A stretch of DNA of 64,000 nt from Thraustochytrium sp. TN22 (GCA_013306675.1 JABLUY010000013.1:125494-189493), one strand, 5' to 3'; counted from the stretch's first letter, positions 30,132 to 40,410 are shown. Made by a program: numbers and translations. The notes: generated from the letters alone by a model not told the origin.

Positions 30132-30730
30132 CTAGCGCCGATGCCGCCGCCCTCTAAAGAAGTAATCACGTTACTTGCTGCGAAGCCTGATTGATGATGA
30201 AAATCACGCGAGAGGCAAACGAGAACTGCCGGGTGTCGCAGCGACCAACGACCGGCACCCCGGCGGCAGCGCTCGGCAATGCACTGCCGTGGCCGGCGCA
30301 AAAAGTGGCCACGCGGAAGTTGTGGGACCGGTACCTTCTCCCCTACGGCGTGCCAGAACCGAGAGCCACTGGAGGCAGTGCGACTGTGCAAGCCAAGCCC
30401 GCGCATGGCGCGATCATGCTCAAGCAGCCATTGCCATTGCCGCATTGCGCCCATTGCGGTGCCGCGCGCGTGCCGCGTGCACGTGCTCCTGAGCTTTTGT
30501 CAGAGTCAGACAACACACCAACACGCTCTGCTCAAGGCTGTCTGTCGCGGGGCACAGCGCGAAGGAGCAGTACTACTAGTAGTACCGCAACGCCGCGTAG
30601 CCCTCGTCGTTCGCCCAGGGCGGCGCGGCGGGCGGGTGGGTGGGCGGGCGCGGGCAGCAGCGGCGCGGCGCCCGCGGTCGATCCCGCGCGTTCTGCTGCG
30701 GCGCCTACCGACTTTTAGGCGGCTCGCGCC
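30132..30730. other. Intergenic, promoter region of the PH-Sec14 gene
   Basis: No gene. It holds a perfect 16-bp palindrome GTACTACTAGTAGTAC at 30570-30585. The 3' end of the VOC gene overlaps CTAGCTAGCTAG at 30123-30136. Confidence 0.4.
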
Positions 30731-33019
30731 ATGGCGGAGATGGAGGGCGCGCTCCGGTCGAGGGCGACGAGCAAGCGCGAGAGCAAGAAGCGCGTGAGCA
30801 AGAGCACGCGACGCACGGCGGAGTTCGCGGCGACCTTTGCGCCCCGCACAGCCGTGCAAGGGTTCCTGGAGAAGCGGTCGAGCAGCGGGACGTGGAGCAA
30901 GAGATGGTTCGTCCTGCATGATCACTACCTCTCGTACATGAAGCGCAAGCCTCGGACGCAGACGGAGTTCCTGGAGCTCGTGCAGGGCTCCATCAACCTG
31001 TGGACCGTGAAGGAGGTCGAGGTGGACGGGTGTGACATCGTCATCAACATGGGCGAGCGGCGTGGCGGGCCCGACGAGGGGGACGGCAAAAAGGAGACCG
31101 CCGCAGCGCGCACGCCAACGTGGGCGGCGCGCGCGCTGGGCGCGCTCAATGCGCTAGCGCGCGATGAGATCGTGCTGCGCGCCGAGGACGAGGACACGGC
31201 GCAGCGGTGGGTGCAGGCGATGTTCTCGGGGCCGTTCGCCGGCCAGGCGCAGCAGGCCTTCGACGCGGAGGGCTCGTCGATTCGGGGTCTGACGATCTCG
31301 GATGACTGGCAGGACACTGCGCGCTTGCAGATCGAGGCCGGGGACAGCCTGCGCGACCCTGGCATCGGCGTGCACCGGCTGCGCGTGGTGACCTCGCGCA
31401 AGCCGGGCCGTCGCAAGCCCTTGTTCGAGACGCGTCGGCTGTACGGGACGCGGCTTGCGCTGGGCCTCGTGCCGCCCTCGGCGCGCATACAGGTGGACCT
31501 GACGCGCGTGAGCAAGCCAATCGGCATGCTCACGTCGCAGCCCGTTCACGTGTACCCAGCCACCGAGGACGGAGCGCTCCAGGTGGTCATGCTTGACACC
31601 GACATGGTGTTGGACGGCGTGCTGGTGCTGCTGCGGCGCGACCCCTGGCACGCGTTGCGCAACGCGGTGTCTGATCCCGCCAGCCTGCTCGTGCTGCTGG
31701 CGGCTACCGGCGCGGTCCTGGCCATCATGCTGGCTGTGGCCGGCCCTCGCGTGGGCCCGTCCCTGGGGGGCGCCCTGCTGGTCGCGGCCCTCGTGGCGCA
31801 CGTCTACCACAATCGCCACGCGACATTTCTCGAGGCAGTCCGTGTCATCCCCATGCAGGAGGCGCTCACGATTGACATCCAGGCGCGCGCCAACCGCAGC
31901 AGCGGTAAAGACGGTGGCGGCGGCGGCCTGCGTGACTCGGTGCGGTGGTCGACGCGGCGCAGCTCCAAGCCGCGGCCCTCGCTGCGCAGCGCGGCGCGCG
32001 CCGGCCTCGTGGACGAGGAAGAAGACGACCTGGACGAGGATGAGGACGGCCTCGTGTCGCCGGCCGACATGGGCGAGGGCGCCGAGCTGACGCCGGCCGA
32101 GGAGTTGCTCGTGGCGGAGCTGCGCTTGCGTGTCGCCGACCTCGTGGACCCGGCCACCACCAAGGACCGCTATGCGCTGGGTGTGTACCAGCGGTATGTG
32201 GACGAAGACTTCCGCCTGGTGCGCTTCTTGCGCGCCCGGAACCTGCATCTGCGCAAGGCGGAGCGTCTGCTGCGCAAGTCGCTGGAGTGGCGCATCGAGT
32301 ACCGTGCGTGTGATCTGCTGGACGAGTTCACGCCGCCTCGCTGGCTCATGGAGTACGTTGGCAGCGATGAGGTGCTCGACCTGCTGGACCACGGCGCGGA
32401 CCGCCGCCCGTGGTACTTTCGTGACCACAAGGGCCACCTGGCCGTCTTTCTGCGCGTCGGGCGCTTAAATCAGCGCCAGCTCTTCCGCAAGCTGAACAAC
32501 GATGGCGAGATGCTCTTCCGCTGCGGGGTGTGGCTCTTCGAGATGGTGCTTCAGGACCTCGAGGCGCACTACGAGGCCTCGGGCCGCACTGTGCCCCCAC
32601 AGATTGCTGTCGTTATGGACCTCGACGGCTTCCGCATGAGCGAGCAGCTGCCCATCAATACGGTGCTCACACTTGCACGCCGCTATGTGCGTCAAATCCT
32701 TGACGCCTTCCCCGAGGTCCTGTCTTCCGTCACGGTCGTCAATGCGCCCTGGCTCTTCAATTCTCTCTGGACGCTCCTGCAGCCCTTTTTCCCTGAGCGC
32801 GTGCTGCAGAAGATCTGGATCGGGGGCGCCAATTCGCGCAGCTGTCACAAGCGTATCCGCTCCGTGCATCCCCCTGAAGAGACGCCTGCCTGTTATGGCG
32901 GCACGGTCAAGCACGGCGACGACGTCTTTTGCACCTCACGCGTTCCCTGCCGTGGGCCCTACCTGCCTGACGCAGGCGCTGCGCTTCTCGGCCTCCGCTT
33001 CGACCATCATTTCGAGTAA
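30731..33019 (+). CDS. PH - transmembrane - Sec14 (CRAL-TRIO) protein
   Basis: 762 residues, start in a good context (CGCCATGG). A PH domain occupies about 41-165 (GFLEKRSSSGTWSKRWFVLHDHYLSY..., ending ...TAQRWVQAMF). A hydrophobic hairpin or pair of helices lies at about 316-358 (ASLLVLLAATGAVLAIMLAV; GALLVAALVAHVY). An acidic linker leads to a CRAL-TRIO-N segment (about 482-535, DEDFRLVRFLRARNLHLRKAERLL) and the Sec14 lipid-binding domain (about 550-725; AVVMDLDGF, FPEVLSSVTVVNAPWLFNSLW, CYGG). The protein should sit on a membrane, bind phosphoinositides through PH and shuttle or present a hydrophobic lipid through Sec14. The architecture is inferred to be involved in lipid transfer at contact sites. 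Confidence 0.87.
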   Translation: MAEMEGALRSRATSKRESKKRVSKSTRRTAEFAATFAPRTAVQGFLEKRSSSGTWSKRWFVLHDHYLSYMKRKPRTQTEFLELVQGSINLWTVKEVEVDGCDIVINMGERRGGPDEGDGKKETAAARTPTWAARALGALNALARDEIVLRAEDEDTAQRWVQAMFSGPFAGQAQQAFDAEGSSIRGLTISDDWQDTARLQIEAGDSLRDPGIGVHRLRVVTSRKPGRRKPLFETRRLYGTRLALGLVPPSARIQVDLTRVSKPIGMLTSQPVHVYPATEDGALQVVMLDTDMVLDGVLVLLRRDPWHALRNAVSDPASLLVLLAATGAVLAIMLAVAGPRVGPSLGGALLVAALVAHVYHNRHATFLEAVRVIPMQEALTIDIQARANRSSGKDGGGGGLRDSVRWSTRRSSKPRPSLRSAARAGLVDEEEDDLDEDEDGLVSPADMGEGAELTPAEELLVAELRLRVADLVDPATTKDRYALGVYQRYVDEDFRLVRFLRARNLHLRKAERLLRKSLEWRIEYRACDLLDEFTPPRWLMEYVGSDEVLDLLDHGADRRPWYFRDHKGHLAVFLRVGRLNQRQLFRKLNNDGEMLFRCGVWLFEMVLQDLEAHYEASGRTVPPQIAVVMDLDGFRMSEQLPINTVLTLARRYVRQILDAFPEVLSSVTVVNAPWLFNSLWTLLQPFFPERVLQKIWIGGANSRSCHKRIRSVHPPEETPACYGGTVKHGDDVFCTSRVPCRGPYLPDAGAALLGLRFDHHFE

Positions 33020-34624
33020 GAACCTGATGCGAATCGAGGAAAGTGACTGTTTTCTAGCTACCAATCAAAGCCTAAAAGGCAAGGCCTGACAGCCTGAGTG
33101 AGGCTGTTTTTTGGGCACAATCATCATGTTTATCAGTGTTTTGTTGATGCGTGGCGAGCTCGTCATGTCGCCTCCAAGCCGGCTGCGGTCGCCATGCCGG
33201 AGCAAGGACGCAGCTCCAAGGCCATCCATCACTGCTGCTGCATGCACCACCCTGCAATGCAATGCAATGCACTCGCTAACTTATCTAACCTCGGAGTCGG
33301 CGTTGGCCAGCGAGAGAGCCAGGCGCGTCTTCACGGTTCGCCAGGTGGCCTCGCTCGCGTGCGGGTGCCCTCACAGCAAGGAAGTAGCTAGCTAGCTACC
33401 TGCGGTGCAGAAAACCTCCACTTCGCGCTGTGCTTCGAACGTGGCGGACAGCGCGGCCACTCCGCCACTGGCGGCGCTGGCGGCGCTGGCGGACCTGGCA
33501 GGCCCTGGAAGTGGCGGCCCGCTCAGCTCAGGCTGGCTGCCAAGGCGTGACTCGTGAGCCCGCCTCGTCGCTGAGCTCGCTCTCTGCGCCTCGACCGCCC
33601 GAGCCAGGCGAGCCTGGAGCCGCGCCTGGAAGCCGCGTGTGCAACGCCGCTGCTCGCTGTCCACTCGCTCGTAGCCCGGCGGCACCTACTACTGCGGCAC
33701 CAGCTACGACTCGGACGACTACTACCCGTGGAAGAAGCTCGGCTCCGGGGCGCGGTCGAGCCCAAGCAGCTCGGCCGCGGCGGCGGCTGCCACGCAGCCA
33801 CGGCTGCCACGGGCGCCACCATCCTTGGCGGTTGCGACCAGACTTTCTGTGGAAGCGCGCGGCCAGGCCAATGCTGCCTGCCAGGTTTGCGCCCAAATTT
33901 GCGCCACGCCTCGTCACGAGCCGCTCCAGCCGTCCTCCAGCCTGCGCCGCGCCGCGCTTGCTCGCTCGCCTCGTCCGCGCGGCTGTGGACTTGCGCGAGC
34001 TGCGCGAGCTGCCGCTGGCTGCGCAGGCTGGCTCAAGTTCGAGGCACGGCTCGCCGTGGAGAAGGCGGACTCCGTCGCGGCCGTGGAGCTCGACGGCATG
34101 CCAGTGGACGGCGACAATCTTCCGGCTGACGACTCGGAGGATCGCATCATCGGCCGACTTCGAGGCCTGGAGCGAAAGGCAGGCTCGAGCGCGGCGCCGC
34201 AAGCTTGCTTGCTTGGTTGGCGGGAAGCACGGGAGGTAGGCGCGGGAAGCGCAAAGTGCGGCGCGATCCAACCCACGCTGCAGTTCGCTCTGATCTGATC
34301 ATTCGTCAGTGCAGCCATCATCGATCGACGTCAGGAGGCAGGCTGTGTACCACCAGCCAGGGCTGGTGCCGAGCGCCTGCGATCGTCCGTGGCGTCCCGA
34401 TCGATCGGACCAGGTGCTGTGATTCCAGATCTGGAGGCGACGAGCTGGCGACCCTGTGAGGCTCGGCTCGACTCGACTCGACTCGATCATTGTCGGCCGG
34501 AAGCGTCGGGCAGCAAAGTCGCATCGAAAGCAAGCAAGCACGCGCAGCGCAGCGCAGCGCAGCGTAGCCGCAGCGCGGGCGGATCGGGAGCGGCGGCGAG
34601 CGAGCGAGCGAGCGAGCGGAGAAG
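33020..34624. other. Intergenic 1.6 kb, possible unrecognised exons
   Basis: A GTAGCTAGCTAGCTACC motif lies at 33385-33399. Between about 33675 and 34200 two stretches look protein-like in plus-strand frames (a Cys/Tyr-rich piece around YYCGTSYDSDDYYPW at 33689 and a piece around VELDGMPVDGDN at 34085), with AG acceptors before them, but I could not build a continuous gene. The right end has GCGAGCGA repeats before the carbonic anhydrase start. Confidence 0.3.
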
Positions 34625-35753
34625 ATGATGCTGCGGCAGCTGCAGCGCGTGGCGGCGCGCGGCGTGGTGGGCGCGCAGACGGTTCCGGGGGCGCGCGGGC
34701 TGCACGCGAGCGGCGCGCTGGCGCAGTGCAAGGGCCACGACCACAAGAACCCGGAGACGGATAACCTGCTGGCGGAGAAGATCGATGAGTACATCTCGCA
34801 AGAGGATGTGACGCTCATGGAGGAGTACCCGGAGCTCATGGGCTCGCACCCGGAGCTGGCGGACGTGCTTGCGGGCAACAAGGCGTGGGTGGAGCGCATG
34901 AACAAGGAGGATCCGGAGTTCTTCACGCGCCTCGGCGGGAAGCAGCAGCCGCGGTACCTGTACATTGGATGCTCCGACGCGCGCGTGGACCCGTCGCGCC
35001 TCATGGGCCTCGACTACGGCAAGCTCTTCGTGCACCGCAACGTGGGCAACCAGGTGTCGAGCTCGGACCTGAACGTGCTCACCGTGGTGGACTTCGCCGT
35101 CAACACGCTCAAGGTGCCGCACATTGTTGTCTGCGGCCACTACGACTGCGGTGCCGTGCGCGGCTCCATCGCGCGCCCCGAGGACGGCGGCCTGGGCCTC
35201 GTGGAGAACTGGCTGCGCAGCATCCGCGACGTGGCGCGCCTTCACCGCGAGGACCTGCTGTCCATCGAGGACGCCGAGGCGCGCCAGCGCCGCCTGGTCG
35301 AACTCAACGTCGTCGAACAGTGCCTCAACCTCTTCAAGCTCGGCCCGGTGCAGCGCCGCCGCGTCAAGACCTACACGGCCAACAAGTACTCCTTCGCGCT
35401 GCCGCGTATCCACGGCCTGGTCTTTGATCCGGCGAACGGCATCCTCAAGAAGCTCCCTCTGGACTTTCAGAAGGAGGTCGGTACGTTACTTTTGCTCCTT
35501 CCGCTTGCTCGTATGCTCGCTCCGCATGCGGACGACGACTTCGAGTCAACCCGATGCGCGAATCCCGAAGCGAACTGCTCACTGACGAAACACTCTCCCT
35601 CACGCGCTTTGCACAGACATTTACCGCGAGCTCTACGATCTGTACCGCCTGCCGGACTGGATCACCAAGCGCGACTCGTACCACGGCGACCAGAAGAGCC
35701 CGGACGGCGCGGCGCCGGGCTTCTGGGGCGACCACAAGAAGTCCTTCGACTAA
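34625..35753 (+). CDS. Beta-class carbonic anhydrase, probably mitochondrial
   Basis: Two exons, 34625-35480 and 35617-35753, with a 136-nt GT-AG intron (donor GTACGT); spliced length 330. It hydrates CO2 to bicarbonate. The N terminus MMLRQLQRVAARGVVGAQTV then RGLHAS is an Arg-rich, acid-free mitochondrial presequence. Zinc ligands are in CSDARVDP (about 115-122; the Asp-Arg dyad is present) and CGHYDCGAV (about 168-176). The intron splits a GAC codon: exon 1 ends FQKEV-G and exon 2 continues AC-IYRELYDLYRLPDW, giving the usual C-terminal helix. Without the intron the frame would run into unrelated sequence to 35908. Two ATGs (34625, 34628) are equivalent. Confidence 0.92.
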
Positions 35754-36021
35754 AGCAAAGACAGCGCCCCGGTTCGCTTCTTCATCCAGGCATCCACATG
35801 CGCGCGCCACGCGCGCGTGCGGGCGCTCCCAGGTCCACTACTACAAATGCTACCACGTTTACGGCTATGAGCCCAGCAGTACAGGAAGCATGCTTGCGCC
35901 AATTTTGACCCCTTTTCAAAAGGCGCGCCCGCCTGTGCATCTCCGTTCGATGTCTGTCTGTCTTTCTCTCTGTCTGTCGGTCCGGCTGTCGTTTTCTCGT
36001 CTCGTGCGAGGAAGGAACCCA
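35754..36021. other. Convergent intergenic spacer
   Basis: 3' flanks of the carbonic anhydrase (+) and TEX9-like (-) genes. A CTGT/CTCT simple repeat lies at 35951-35993. Confidence 0.5.
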
Positions 36022-37160
36022 TTAGTGGTGCGCTTCGAGCGTGCGCGAGAATTCCTCCTCGGTGAAGGCGAGTGCACGCGCTGCTTCGAGATGGATCTTC
36101 TGCCGCTTGAGCACGTCGATGAGCTTGAGTTGCTTCTTGAAGGCGGCGAAGAGCTCCTCCTTTTGCCGCTCCAGCCGGCGCACCTCGCCACGCGCCTGCT
36201 TGAGCTCCGCGTCCGCACCGTCCACGTTGTCTCTGCGCGCGGCCTCGGCCTCGCGCAGGCGCTCCTTGAGCCGGTCCACCTCGTCCAGTGCGCGATTCAG
36301 ACGCACGTCCTTGGTGTTGCCCTCATTCTCCACCTGGCGCACGGCACGGCCGGTCTCCTTGAGCTCACGGTTCGCTGCGGCCAGCTGCGCCTCCAGGTCC
36401 GCCACGCGCGCGCGCAGCTTGTCCGCGTCGCCGCGCTCGCGTCCGCGGCCGTCCTCTAGCGTCTGTACGCGCTTCTTCAGGCGCGCGTTCTCCTCTGCGG
36501 CCTGCTTGGCCTTTTTGCGGTTCGACAAGCCTTCGTCGCTCAGCACCTTGATGCGCGCCTCGGCCTTCTTGAGGTCCTCCGACATCACCTTGAGCTTGGC
36601 GCGCTGCAGCCGGATCACCGCATCCGGCCCCATCTCGCGCGGCGATCCGCTGCCGCTCTTCGGGCTCGATCTTGGCGCGCGCAGCGACGACGACGACGTG
36701 GCCGGCCCGGCCGCCGCATACTCCGCCTCCTCTTGCTCGATCTCCTCCTCGTCCCGGTGCCCGTGCCCGTGCCCGAACCGGGCCTCGCCGTACTCTGTCC
36801 CCTCCTCCTCCTCTTCCTCCTCCTCCTTGTGATTGTTATTGTTCTTCTTCTTCCTTCCCTTGTCCTGCGGCTGCTGCGTGTCCTCGTCGTCCTCCTCCGC
36901 CCGGCGTGGGCGCGGCCCGGGCCTGGCGCGGCGCGCTGCCTTGAGCCGCGCGCTCTGCGGCTCCGCGTCCTTGCCCTCGTCGCGCTTCGAGGTCGCGAGC
37001 GCCGGCGGCGTCTGCTGCGCGGTGCGGCCGAGGATGGCGTCCAGGCGCGCGCCCTGCGCCTCCAGCGTCGCGTCCGCCTCGCGCACCGCCTCGCGCTGCT
37101 TGGCCTCCAGCTGCGCGTCCAGCGCCAGCAGCTCCGCCTCGCGCGCCGCCAGCCCGTCCA

Positions 37161-37161
<1 letters not shown>
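36022..37161 (-). CDS. TEX9-like coiled-coil protein
   Basis: 379 residues from the ATG at 37161, close to vertebrate TEX9 (about 390). N terminus MDGLAAREAELLALDAQLEAK is the short conserved TEX9 helix; a disordered acidic/Lys/Asn section follows (about 55-170); the second half is a continuous coiled coil (about 185-370). The C-terminal signature LKLIDVLKRQKIHLEAARALAFTEEEFSRTLE is the best-conserved TEX9 feature. TEX9 is tied to centriolar satellites and cilia in animals, so a ciliary or basal-body role is inferred. The frame is open to 37479, but upstream there is a (CT)n tract and no homology. It shares a 606-bp divergent region with the ECH1-like gene. Confidence 0.8.
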
Positions 37162-37198
<37 letters not shown>

Positions 37199-37767
37199 GG
37201 CGCGCGCGCTCGCACCCGCCCGCCGCCAGCCCGCGCGCCCGCGCGCCCGCCTGCCCGCCCGCCCGCGCGTGCGCAAGCCTGCCCGCGGCGCGCCCCAGGC
37301 CGCGACAACCGTTGCAGTTCAGGTTCTGCGCCCTCGCCTCGCATCCTCGGACCCGGACCCGGACCCTTGCCCGGCTGCGGCGGCAAGGCGCCAGGAGCGA
37401 GGCCGCCGCGCGGGAGGCGCCGGGCGCGCTGGAGCGCGGGCTCGAGCTCGAGCCCGGCAGAGCAGAGCGGGCTTGGCACAGGCAGGCGCCGTGGTGCTCC
37501 AGCTGAGTTAACTTAGCTATTGTAGTAGGAGAAGAACTGCGAGACGAGCAGGAGCCGAGTGGGCGCCGGGCGAGGCCGCGCGAGGCGCGGCGCGAGGAGT
37601 GGGCGCGCGCAGTGGCCGGCGTGGAATCGCGAGCCTCGTGGCAGAGCAAGAATCGCGCGCGCGGCGGTAATCGCGGAGCGGAGGGCGGCGACGAGGCGCG
37701 CGCGGCCGGCGAGGCGGGGCGCGGCGAGAAGCGGCGGGAGCGGCGAGAGGCCAGGAGGACGAGAAGG
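37162..37767. promoter_or_regulatory. Divergent intergenic region with (CT)n tract
   Basis: It separates the ATGs of the TEX9-like gene (-) and the dienoyl-CoA isomerase gene (+). A (TC)n tract of about 34 bp abuts the TEX9 start codon (37164-37197), i.e. a GA repeat in its leader. It presumably contains both promoters; no TATA box was recognised. Confidence 0.5.
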
Positions 37768-38784
37768 ATGATGGCGACGACGATGAGGATGACGGCCAGG
37801 GCCGCGGCGAGCGGGACGCTGGCGGCGGCCGCGGCGCAGACGGTGCGGCCCAGCGCGCGCGCGGCGCTGCTGCACGCGAGCGCGGCGCACAGCGACGCGG
37901 ACATCCTCAAGGAGTGGGCAGGCCTGGGCGAGGGCCGCGGCGGCGTGGCCGCGGAGCGGCAGGGCGCCGTGGACCTGGAGATCGGCCGCGAGTCCGGCGT
38001 GGCGCGCGTGACGCTGCAACGGCCGGAGAAGTTCAACGCATTCAACATGACCATGTTCAGCGACCTGGAGGTCGCCTTCGCGGAGATTGAGGCGCGCCGC
38101 ACCGAGGTGCGCTGCGTGGTGCTGCAGGGCGCCGGCGACAACTTCTCCGCCGGCCTGGATCTCAACGCGCTCGTTGGGCTCAAGACCGTGCTCAGCAAGG
38201 TGCGCTGCCCGTCGCAGATGCGCGAACACCTGGCGCGCGTCGTGGCCCGGTTCCAGCGCATCTTCCAGCTCCCGCAGCACTGCCACGCGCCCGTCGTGGC
38301 CTCCTCGCAGGGCCTCTGCGTGGGCGCCGGTATCAACCTCATCGCGGCCTGCGACCTGCGCCTTTGCACCGAGGACGCGCGCATCACCGTCAAGGAGGTC
38401 GATCTCGCCATCGTCGCCGACCTCGGCGCGCTCCAGCACCTGCCGCACATCATCGGGGAGCAGCGCGCGCGCGAGCTCGCCTACACGGGCCGCTTCGTGT
38501 CAGGCGCCGAGGCGGAGCGCATCGGCCTCGTGCTCGAGTGTCTGCCGGACGCCGACGCCATGGAGAAGCGCGTTTCCGCCCTGGCATCCGACATCGCCTC
38601 CAAGTCCCCCATCACCGTGCGCGGCATCAAGGCCAACATGAACTACTCGCGTAGCCGCACCATCGACGAGGGCCTCGAGTACGTGCTCCGTTGGAACTCT
38701 GCGCACCTGCTCTCCGCCGACCTCGAGGCCGCCGCGGCCAAGGCCGCCGAGCGGATGCAGCAGTCCAAGGGCAAGAAGAAGTAG
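37768..38784 (+). CDS. Delta3,5-delta2,4-dienoyl-CoA isomerase-like (ECH1) protein, mitochondrial
   Basis: 338 residues, intronless. Crotonase-fold enzyme of unsaturated fatty-acid beta-oxidation. N terminus MMATTMRMTARAAASG... through ARAALLHASAAH looks like a mitochondrial presequence. Crotonase landmarks: VARVTLQRPEKFNAFNMTMF, the oxyanion-hole segment GAGDNFSAGLDLNAL, and GLCVGAGINLIAACDLRLC. The ECH1-specific stretch VKEVDLAIVADLGALQHLPHIIG keeps Glu (about 209) and Asp (about 217), matching Glu196 and Asp204 of rat ECH1. The residue matching Asp176 is Asn (GAGINL instead of GGGVDL). The C terminus ends GKKK, not a canonical peroxisomal signal. ATGs at 37768 and 37771 are adjacent. Confidence 0.88.
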   Translation: MMATTMRMTARAAASGTLAAAAAQTVRPSARAALLHASAAHSDADILKEWAGLGEGRGGVAAERQGAVDLEIGRESGVARVTLQRPEKFNAFNMTMFSDLEVAFAEIEARRTEVRCVVLQGAGDNFSAGLDLNALVGLKTVLSKVRCPSQMREHLARVVARFQRIFQLPQHCHAPVVASSQGLCVGAGINLIAACDLRLCTEDARITVKEVDLAIVADLGALQHLPHIIGEQRARELAYTGRFVSGAEAERIGLVLECLPDADAMEKRVSALASDIASKSPITVRGIKANMNYSRSRTIDEGLEYVLRWNSAHLLSADLEAAAAKAAERMQQSKGKKK

Positions 38785-38972
38785 TCAGAGAGACAAGCAG
38801 CGCAGCACAGCGCAGCGTAGGGTAGGGCAGAGTCGGGCAGAGCGAGTGCGCGCGAGTCAGGAGCACTGCGAAAACGTACTGTTAGGTCAACGGCGTGTAC
38901 AGGCGAAATTTTTACTGTTCATGAGATTCATGTGTACAAGCGTACGAGCAGAGCTCGAGCTCACAATCAGGC

Positions 38973-39827
38973 TCAGGCGCCAGCGCGTCCGACAGGAGCA
39001 AGCACCTGCGCCGTCGCTGGCAACGCGTCGCCGCAGGCGCGCTCCGTCTCCGGAGCTGCCAACAGGCCCGGGGCCGCGTCCGCCGTGTCGACGAGAAGCG
39101 CCAGCAGCGCGGAGCTGCGCTGCATCAGGTCGCTGCTCGCAAAGCCGTGCGCCAACAGCTCGCGGCCAAATGCCAGCGCCAGCACGTGCGCGATGAGGTC
39201 GCGAGGCGCGCCACGCTGAGCCGAGGCAGCCTGCATGCAGCGAATTGCCACCTGCAGGCACTGCGCAGTCAGCGTGTGGAAGGCGTGGCGCGCGAAGGGC
39301 GGCGCGGCGTCCACGCGCCGGCCCAGCGCCACGCGCACGCTCGCGTCGCGCAGGAGGACCCGCGTCGCATGGAACCGGGTCCTCGCCGCGGCTTCGCGCA
39401 TCAGCTCGTGCGTCAGCTCGCGGTCCCAGCGCACCGCGCCGCAGCCCTGCACGGCCTTGAGCGTGGCCACCTCGTTGGCGCGCACGCACTCGCACAGCGC
39501 CGTCTGCAGGCCGCCCGCCTCCCGCAGTCTCGCCACGGCCTCGCGCACCTCGTCGTCCCCGCGCTCGCTCGCCTCGCGCAGCGCCTTGGCGCCAGCCGGC
39601 AGCGCCCGGAGCTCGCGCCGTCTCCGCCTCGCCGCTATCGCCGCGGCCTCGCCCGCGTCGCCCTCGACCCGCCGGTTCTCGCGCTCGTCCTGCCCGCGGT
39701 TCTTGCCGCTCGCGCCGCTGGTCCCGCTGGTCCCGCTGCTGCTGCTGCTGCTGCTCCTGCTCCTGCTGCGCCGCCGCAGCCGGCTCAGCGCGGAGCGCAG
39801 CGCCGCGAGCGCGACGAGCGCGGCCAT
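38973..39827 (-). CDS. Hypothetical protein, Arg/Ala-rich
   Basis: 284 residues from the ATG at 39827. N terminus is short hydrophobic (MAALVALAALRSALSRL) followed by an Arg/Ser run and SGTSGTSGASG. The rest is predicted alpha-helical with Ala/Leu/Arg-rich repeats reminiscent of helical-hairpin or ankyrin-like solenoids (LREASERGDDEVREAVARLREAGG, VRANEVATLKAVQGCG). No family recognised. Codon bias agrees with its neighbours, and competing frames on the same strand are poorer, but coding is less certain than for the other genes. Confidence 0.5.
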   Translation of the reverse strand: MAALVALAALRSALSRLRRRSRSRSSSSSSSGTSGTSGASGKNRGQDERENRRVEGDAGEAAAIAARRRRRELRALPAGAKALREASERGDDEVREAVARLREAGGLQTALCECVRANEVATLKAVQGCGAVRWDRELTHELMREAAARTRFHATRVLLRDASVRVALGRRVDAAPPFARHAFHTLTAQCLQVAIRCMQAASAQRGAPRDLIAHVLALAFGRELLAHGFASSDLMQRSSALLALLVDTADAAPGLLAAPETERACGDALPATAQVLAPVGRAGA

Positions 39828-40328
39828 CCTGCCTCGTCCGCGCGCCGGGGCCGGGTCGATGGGGGTTTGATGATTTGATTCGATTTGCTGCCATGCCGTG
39901 CCATGCCATGCCGGGCGTCCGCGCGAGTTGATGTTGATGCAATCGCAGATTCGCAGCCGCCGGTGGGCTCGACTGCGATGACGCGCTGATCTCGCGCCGT
40001 GTCCGCGAAGCGCTGGGAGGAATCAGCTGGCTGAGTGACGCGTGCGCCGAGACGGGCGGACTCGGAGCCGCGGCAGGCGGCCTGGCGCGCCCCGGGCCGG
40101 CGCGGCTCGGCCGCAGCTGGCCACGCCGGGCAGCCGCGGGCCGCGGCAGGCCAGGCGGTCTGCCGCCGTGCAGCCCGGCTACTTTGGCCCTCGGCCGGTC
40201 TCGCCCGGCGGCCGCCCAGGCCGCGAGGACCGTCCCGGCCGGAGAGAATGTATATGAGTCGCCACGACAATTGGGACAAACAAGCACGGTCCCAGGCGCT
40301 TCGGCGCTCGGGGCGAGGAAAGGTGCCT
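39828..40328. other. Intergenic upstream of the tRNA pair
   Basis: 5' flank of the minus-strand hypothetical gene and upstream region of the tRNA genes. Nothing else seen. Confidence 0.4.
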
Positions 40329-40399
40329 TCTCCGCTAGCTCAGTGGCAGAGCGTCAGACTGTTAATCTGTAGGTCGGCGGTTCGAAACCGCCGCGGAGA
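40329..40399 (+). tRNA. tRNA-Asn (GTT), copy 1
   Basis: 71 nt cloverleaf. Acceptor stem TCTCCGC/GCGGAGA pairs over seven bases; D arm GCTC-AGTGGCA-GAGC; anticodon loop CTGTTAA with anticodon GTT; T arm GGCGG-TTCGAAA-CCGCC. The internal A box (TAGCTCAGTGG) and B box (GGTTCGAAACC) are intact, no intron, no encoded CCA. Followed by a T7 Pol III terminator. Confidence 0.96.
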
Positions 40400-40403
40400 A
40401 TGG

Positions 40404-40410
40404 TTTTTTT
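40404..40410 (+). terminator. Pol III terminator of tRNA copy 1
   Basis: Seven T, four bases after the tRNA end. Confidence 0.85.

Noticed and set aside
31154-32437. Antisense frame over the PH-Sec14 gene
   Set aside because: Arg/His/Gln-rich shadow of a well-supported sense gene.
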